Below the pieces are notes generated by a model that saw only the letters and a program-made list of their open reading frames with translations, did no database searches and was not told the origin of the DNA. This document shows, in pieces, positions 1 to 5,007 of a stretch of DNA of 5,007 nt. The DNA comes from Acidobacteriota bacterium (GTDB lineage: Bacteria > Acidobacteriota > Terriglobia > Bryobacterales > Bryobacteraceae): NCBI GenBank assembly GCA_018268875.1, contig JAFDVT010000855.1, positions 1 to 5,007 on the forward strand. The letters are read 5' to 3'. Position numbers and translations under genes: made by a program. Position 1 is the first letter of the stretch, and the number at the start of each line of letters is the position of its first letter.

Positions 1-2
1 CC

Positions 3-719
3 CGCAACAGCCAGCCGGGGTCAGGCTCCTGCACGTATCCTCGCGTGCGCGTCGGCTGCCTGGTGACCGATCCCGAGGTGCGCGAATGCATCGTCGAAAT
101 CTTTGACACCAGCTCCTATGAGGCGATCTGGCCGGATTCGACCGACGGCCCGTTCACCGGCCTTGCGGCCGTGCTGGTGGACCGCGCCGCATACCCCAAC
201 TTCCAACTGCCGGCGGGCAGCCCGCCGCTGATCGCGCTCCCGGCCACCGGCATTATCTCGCCGCGAACTGTATTGGACCCGTTCAGTTCTGCGTTCACTG
301 TCGAACAGTCTGGGGACGACGCGCCGCTGGGCCTTAATCTACTGGTTGCCGAGGACAATCTCATCAACCAGCGGGTGATCGGGGCGATGCTCGGGCGCTT
401 GGGCTGCCGGTCGGATTTCGTCGAAAATGGCCTCGATGCGGTGGAACTCGCCAAGGTAGGCTCTTTTGACGGCGTTCTCATGGACGTCAAGATGCCGCTG
501 ATGGATGGCATCGAAGCGGCACGTCTGATTCGCAGCGCAGCACCGGATTTGCCGATCGTGGCTCTCTCCGCGGCTGCGGAATTCCACTCGGACGCAGATG
601 CCTGGCGCAAAGCCGGCATGACCGAGTTCCTCACCAAACCTCTTGACATGAAAGCACTTAAGGGTAAGCTGGCAAGGCTCAAGCGAGATCCTCAAGTAAT
701 TGTTCAGAGTCGCACTTGA
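3..719 (+). CDS. C-terminal part of a two-component hybrid histidine kinase or multi-receiver protein (5' end outside window)
   Basis: The frame is open from the left edge (first full codon at 3) to TGA at 717-719, so the gene probably starts outside the window. The GTG at 45 is only the first possible internal start. Numbering from that GTG, residues 97-212 form a complete response-regulator receiver domain. It has the acidic pair E103/D104 in AEDN, the phospho-acceptor D147 in LMDVKMP, the switch residue S175 in VALSA, and the conserved lysine K198 in TKP. The EDNxxNQ opening is typical of receivers attached to hybrid sensor kinases. Residues 1-90 look like a second, degenerate receiver: a strand ending VTD, an aspartate at D46 in VLVDRA, but DPF (77-80 region) where KP is expected. 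No output DNA-binding domain follows, only a short basic tail. I infer a phosphorelay role. The kinase core is not visible, so a stand-alone dual-receiver protein remains possible. Its signal is unknown, and a link to dnaK is positional only. Confidence 0.85.
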   Translation, partial: RNSQPGSGSCTYPRVRVGCLVTDPEVRECIVEIFDTSSYEAIWPDSTDGPFTGLAAVLVDRAAYPNFQLPAGSPPLIALPATGIISPRTVLDPFSSAFTVEQSGDDAPLGLNLLVAEDNLINQRVIGAMLGRLGCRSDFVENGLDAVELAKVGSFDGVLMDVKMPLMDGIEAARLIRSAAPDLPIVALSAAAEFHSDADAWRKAGMTEFLTKPLDMKALKGKLARLKRDPQVIVQSRT

Positions 720-744
720 CAATCCTTTGCTAAGATTTCATACT
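716..744 (+). promoter_or_regulatory. Candidate dnaK promoter
   Basis: TTGACA at 716-721 is a perfect sigma-70-type -35 hexamer. It lies 17 bases before CATACT at 739-744, which matches TATAAT at 4 of 6 positions. The -35 box overlaps the TGA stop of the upstream gene. A start near 750 would give a leader of about 80 bases. Read as CTTGACA (715-721), the upstream half also resembles the heat-shock sigma-32 -35 element, but no CCCCAT-like -10 follows at the right distance. No CIRCE inverted repeat is visible. The promoter is inferred from sequence alone. Confidence 0.5.
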
Positions 745-788
745 GGTAATGTATTCATGGTGCGCTAGCAATGCGGCGCTCATGGCGC

Positions 789-822
789 GGAATTCGTTAC
801 TTGTGTAATCGAAAGGGATTCC
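789..822 (+). promoter_or_regulatory. dnaK leader hairpin overlapping the Shine-Dalgarno site (possible RNA thermometer)
   Basis: Bases 789-795 (GGAATTC) can pair with 816-822 (GGATTCC) in 7 pairs, one of them a G-U. Directly above, 796-800 pairs with 805-809 around a TTGT loop, leaving a 6-base bulge at 810-815. The 3' arm includes the GGA of the only purine-rich ribosome-binding sequence before the dnaK ATG. The stem is weak to moderate, with a bulge and two G-U pairs, as expected for a structure that melts on warming. It is not a recognised ROSE or fourU element, and the thermometer role is inference. Confidence 0.35.
812..818 (+). promoter_or_regulatory. dnaK ribosome binding site, unusually far from the start codon
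   Basis: AAAGGGA is the only purine-rich, anti-Shine-Dalgarno-like stretch just before dnaK. It ends 14 bases before the ATG at 833, further than the usual 5-9 bases. The ATG itself is not in doubt, because MSKIIGIDLG is the canonical DnaK N-terminus. The intervening bases (CCACCAACAACT region) are unstructured and A/C-rich. Confidence 0.5.
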
Positions 823-832
823 ACCAACAACT

Positions 833-2749
<1,917 letters not shown>

Positions 2750-2762
2750 GCCGTTCCCGTAG

Positions 2763-2805
2763 TTTTTTTTCGCCCGGGGGACCGCCGCAAGGTGATTCCC
2801 CGGGC
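2763..2805 (+). other. T8 tract followed by a strong GC hairpin in the dnaK-dnaJ spacer
   Basis: Eight T residues (2763-2770) lie 13 bases after the dnaK stop. They are followed by a stem pairing 2772-2781 with 2796-2805. Eight of its pairs are uninterrupted Watson-Crick (GCCCGGGG with CCCCGGGC), then come one G-U and one A-U, around a 14-base loop. The T tract is on the 5' side of the stem on the + strand and becomes an A tract after the stem on the - strand, so neither direction gives a canonical intrinsic terminator. A role as an mRNA 3'-end barrier or partial attenuator between dnaK and dnaJ is inferred. Confidence 0.6.
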
Positions 2806-2817
2806 CTGTTAGTCACA

Positions 2818-2847
2818 AGCAGTAGCAGTAGTAGTAGCAGTAGCAGT
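2818..2847 (+). repeat. Imperfect AGY trinucleotide repeat, 10 units, upstream of dnaJ
   Basis: Ten consecutive AGC/AGT triplets run without interruption. The order is two copies of AGCAGT, then AGT AGT, then two more copies of AGCAGT. The 12-base block AGCAGTAGCAGT therefore occurs at 2818-2829 and again at 2836-2847. The repeat ends 3 bases before the dnaJ Shine-Dalgarno site. In the dnaJ frame it would read alternating Ala/Val, but a TAG at 2810-2812 and the absence of any start codon before 2864 mean it is most likely untranslated leader. Slippage would change leader length, not the reading frame. Confidence 0.85.
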
Positions 2848-2850
2848 CTC

Positions 2851-2855
2851 AGGTG
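2851..2855 (+). promoter_or_regulatory. dnaJ ribosome binding site
   Basis: AGGTG lies 8 bases before the ATG at 2864, a normal Shine-Dalgarno distance. It supports this ATG, the first start codon after the in-frame TAG at 2810-2812. It directly follows the AGY repeat. Confidence 0.7.
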
Positions 2856-2863
2856 CAACGTAC

Positions 2864-4120
2864 ATGCCGGCCCAACAACAAAAAGATCATTACGAAACGC
2901 TCGGGTTGGACCGCAACGCCTCGACGGACGACATCCGCAAGGCGTATCGAAAGCTCGCGCGCAAGTACCATCCGGACCTGAATCCCGGAGACAAATCGTC
3001 GGAGGACAAGTTCAAGCAGGTCCAGGAAGCCTACGACATACTGAGCGACCCGAAGAAGAAGCAGACGTTCGATCAATACGGCTTTTACCCCGATGGCGGA
3101 ATGCCTGGCGGCGGCCCGGGTGGTCCCGGCGGAAGTGGCGGGGCATCGGACATGCCTCCCAACATGAACTTCGGCGGGTTCGACTTCGGCGACATGTTTG
3201 GCGGTTCGGATTTCCGCACGGCCGGCGGCGGCGGTGGACGTCGAGCGAGCGGCGGTGGTGGCGGAGCGGGCGCGGGCAATGGTGGCGCCGGCTCGTTTCA
3301 GGATATTTTCGGCCGCATGTTCAGCCAGCAGGGCCGGGGCGGCTCAGCGGGCGCGCAGTACCAAACGCCCGAAAAGGGAACCGACCTCGAATACGCGCTG
3401 GCCATCGACTTCTGGCAGGCGATCAAAGGTACGCAGGTCCGCATCAACGTGCAGCGCCAGGAACTGTGCGCGACGTGCGGCGGCTCTGGTGCCTCCGGTG
3501 GCCAGAACGTGGTTTGCAGCGAATGCAACGGCACGGGCAACGTCACACAAATGGCGGGCGCGATGCGCTTCAGCCTGACCTGTCCGCGTTGCAACGGCAC
3601 CGGGCAACTGCGCAATGTCTGTCCGACGTGCCAGGGTGACGGACGTACGATCAAGTCCGAACAGGTGGAGGTTCGCATTCCGCCGGGTGCGCAGGACGGT
3701 TCACGGTTGCGCGTCGCGGGCAAGGGCAATGCCGGTTCGCATGGCGCTCCCGCGGGCGACCTGTACATCACGGTTCGTTCGCAACCGCATCCGTTTTTCA
3801 AACGCAGCGGGGACGACATCGAGATCACGGTACCGGTGCGTGTTGACGAAGCGTACCTGGGCGCCAAGATCGAAGTGCCGACCATCGACGGGCGGGCGCT
3901 TTTGAAGATCCCGCACGGAACCAAGAATATGCAGAAGTTCCGGCTGCGGGAAAAGGGTGTGTTCAACTCGCGCAAAAATTCGCGAGGCGACCAGATCGTG
4001 ACGGTGTCGATCGAGCCGCCGAAGATCCAGGACGAGCGCACCAAGGAATTGCTGCGCGAACTGGCGACGCTGCATCCAGAAGATCCGAGAGCGGACATCT
4101 GGCCTCAGGTCGCGAATTGA
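2864..4120 (+). CDS. dnaJ: Class A (type I) J-domain co-chaperone DnaJ (Hsp40)
   Basis: This complete 418-residue protein is longer than E. coli DnaJ (376). It binds non-native proteins, delivers them to DnaK and triggers DnaK ATP hydrolysis. The J domain (about 8-72) has the catalytic HPD at 36-38 in KYHPDLNPGD. A long Gly-rich linker (about 77-165) carries two motifs resembling the DIF sequence of the G/F region: DFGDMFGG (107-114) and FQDIFGRMF (145-153). The zinc-binding domain has all four CxxCxGxG repeats: C202/C205, C218/C221, C240/C243 and C253/C256. C-terminal domains I and II follow, including a typical HPFFKRSGDDI stretch (309-319) and a segment ending KFRLREKG (358-365). The helical dimerisation tail includes ERTKELLREL (391-400). 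All residues needed for activity appear intact. The extra length lies mainly in the glycine-rich linker. It is downstream of and probably co-transcribed with dnaK, ending at the terminator that starts 22 bases after its stop. A CbpA-type protein is excluded by the zinc fingers. Confidence 0.98.
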   Translation: MPAQQQKDHYETLGLDRNASTDDIRKAYRKLARKYHPDLNPGDKSSEDKFKQVQEAYDILSDPKKKQTFDQYGFYPDGGMPGGGPGGPGGSGGASDMPPNMNFGGFDFGDMFGGSDFRTAGGGGGRRASGGGGGAGAGNGGAGSFQDIFGRMFSQQGRGGSAGAQYQTPEKGTDLEYALAIDFWQAIKGTQVRINVQRQELCATCGGSGASGGQNVVCSECNGTGNVTQMAGAMRFSLTCPRCNGTGQLRNVCPTCQGDGRTIKSEQVEVRIPPGAQDGSRLRVAGKGNAGSHGAPAGDLYITVRSQPHPFFKRSGDDIEITVPVRVDEAYLGAKIEVPTIDGRALLKIPHGTKNMQKFRLREKGVFNSRKNSRGDQIVTVSIEPPKIQDERTKELLRELATLHPEDPRADIWPQVAN

Positions 4121-4142
4121 GATCGTAGGCAGGGAATCAACG

Positions 4143-4172
4143 AAAGGGCGGCTCGCAAGGGCTGCCTTTTTT
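4143..4172 (+). terminator. Rho-independent terminator after dnaJ
   Basis: A 12-pair stem joins 4143-4154 to 4159-4170, closed by a GCAA tetraloop (GNRA class) at 4155-4158. Three pairs are G-U. It is followed by, and partly built into, a run of six T residues at 4167-4172. It begins 22 bases after the dnaJ stop and marks the likely end of the dnaK-dnaJ transcript. Confidence 0.9.
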
Positions 4173-4354
4173 GCCTGGTGTGTCCACGCTTGCTGCGATT
4201 GGACTGCCACCGACGGCGAAGCCTACGACAGCACGGACCGCGAAGGGCAACGGCAAGGATGCGGACATTACCTGCTTCCCGCAATCACGCCGCTTGCCGC
4301 CACTAGTCCGCTCATACTCAGGACTCGAGAGCCAACGTCTAAACTGGAATTGTA

Positions 4355-5007
4355 ATGGTTCCATTGCTGGCGTTCGCATTCCACGCCGCCGCCGATTTGT
4401 TCTTAATAACAGGCACGCCCACACCCAAGGGCGATGCGCGATACGAAGCCGCTCTCTGGCAATTGCGAGGGAATGGCGAACTTACGAAAGTAAAGACAAT
4501 TGTACCGGCGGCTGATGGACTGCACCGCGTGGATCTCCTGCAACAAAGCCAGAAAGCTTTTCTTCTCACGAAGTATTCAAATGAGAAGCTGATCGTTTTC
4601 GATCTGAAAAGCCAAACGATCAGCAAGGCATGCCCATTTCCAAATACGTTCATGCAGTGGGCGAGCGAAAACCCCCTAACCTATCAGGCAAGGCGATCAC
4701 TGTCCGACTTGATGGAGATGAGCCTGTCGCCAGACAAGGATTGCAGCACCAGCATCCGCACGCTCACCCCCGCGGAGTATGTGTTTCCCAGCGACTACGG
4801 TTCCTCCGGCATAGGCACGCACGCATCCAACGAAGTATTTCTGAATGGCGTTGATGCCGATGGCAAGGTTCGGACCCGTATCGATCAACAGTGGGTATAC
4901 GGGGATCTTCAGATCCCGGCGAAATTCCTCAACGGCAATCGTTTTGTTGTACCAAACGAAAATACGCCAGAATTGACCATTTTCTTTAGTCGTGATCGCA
5001 AGACCAA
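4355..5007 (+). CDS. Hypothetical protein, 5' part only (continues past the right edge)
   Basis: The frame is open from ATG at 4355 to the window end (217 full codons). The preceding in-frame stop is TAA at 4340-4342, and ATG 4355 is the first conventional start after it. A weak GGAA at 4346-4349 lies 5 bases upstream. I do not recognise the family. The N-terminus (VPLLAFAFHAAA, residues 2-13) is hydrophobic and ends in an AxA-like site before D14. That could be a very short export signal, but it lacks the usual positive charge. The rest alternates short hydrophobic strands with polar turns, such as FLLTKYSNEKLIVFDL (69-84) and VFLNGVDADGKVRTRID (161-177). This resembles blades of a beta-propeller (TolB/YVTN-like), as inference from pattern only. 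Cysteines are C93 and C130. Codons are less GC-rich than in dnaK/dnaJ: 4561-4620 is 23/60 G+C by hand count. It lies behind a terminator, so it is probably a separate transcription unit with no evident link to the chaperones. Confidence 0.7.
   Translation, partial: MVPLLAFAFHAAADLFLITGTPTPKGDARYEAALWQLRGNGELTKVKTIVPAADGLHRVDLLQQSQKAFLLTKYSNEKLIVFDLKSQTISKACPFPNTFMQWASENPLTYQARRSLSDLMEMSLSPDKDCSTSIRTLTPAEYVFPSDYGSSGIGTHASNEVFLNGVDADGKVRTRIDQQWVYGDLQIPAKFLNGNRFVVPNENTPELTIFFSRDRKT

Noticed and set aside
720..832. Search for a CIRCE element (HrcA operator) upstream of dnaK.
   Set aside because: No TTAGCACTC-N9-GAGTGCTAA-like inverted repeat is present. The short GCGC repeats at 776-779 and 785-788 give only a tiny stem.
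4294..4318. Possible promoter for the last gene: TTGCCG at 4294-4299 and CATACT at 4313-4318.
   Set aside because: The spacing is only 13 bases, too short for a sigma-70 promoter, and the -35 match is partial.
4171..4515. A 114-codon + strand open frame starting with TTG.
   Set aside because: Its start lies in the T tract of the dnaJ terminator, it has no ribosome binding site, and the product is Arg/Pro-rich with no fold-like pattern. It also overlaps the better supported frame that starts at 4355.
4630..4854. A 74-codon + strand open frame.
   Set aside because: It lies entirely within the 4355-5007 frame and its translation is rich in His/Arg/Pro, as expected for a shadow frame.

Overview
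The window comes from a moderately GC-rich bacterial chromosome. The dnaJ coding line at 3481-3540 is 39/60 G+C by hand count. DnaK carries the insertion near residues 79-101 of the nucleotide-binding domain that is typical of Gram-negative-type DnaK and absent from Firmicutes. The style of DnaK and the long glycine-rich DnaJ recall Acidobacteriota (Solibacter/Bryobacter-like). That placement is an impression from memory, not a search result.

Layout, all on the + strand. (1) 3-719 is the C-terminal end of a two-component protein, probably a hybrid histidine kinase, with a degenerate receiver-like segment followed by an intact receiver. (2) 720-832 is the dnaK leader. It holds a candidate promoter whose -35 box overlaps the preceding stop codon, and a hairpin that could mask the dnaK ribosome binding site. 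(3) 833-2749 is a complete dnaK (638 aa). (4) 2750-2863 is an unusual dnaK-dnaJ spacer with a T8 tract, a strong GC hairpin, an imperfect (AGY)10 trinucleotide repeat and the dnaJ Shine-Dalgarno site. (5) 2864-4120 is a complete class A (type I) dnaJ (418 aa). (6) 4143-4172 is a clear intrinsic terminator closing the dnaK-dnaJ unit. (7) 4173-4354 is a spacer of about 180 bases in which I see no convincing promoter, RNA or repeat. (8) 4355 to the window end is the 5' part of an unrecognised gene, open past the edge and visibly poorer in G+C than the chaperone genes.

DnaK and DnaJ work together. DnaJ binds unfolded clients, and its J domain stimulates DnaK ATP hydrolysis so that DnaK closes on the substrate. 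The nucleotide exchange factor GrpE is not in the window. dnaK and dnaJ are probably co-transcribed from the promoter near 716-744 and end at the terminator after dnaJ, with the spacer elements possibly setting their relative output. No CIRCE element (HrcA operator) is visible upstream of dnaK.

I found no clearly new system. The most interesting material is non-coding: the dnaK leader hairpin, the inverted T-tract/hairpin order, and the AGY repeat in front of dnaJ.
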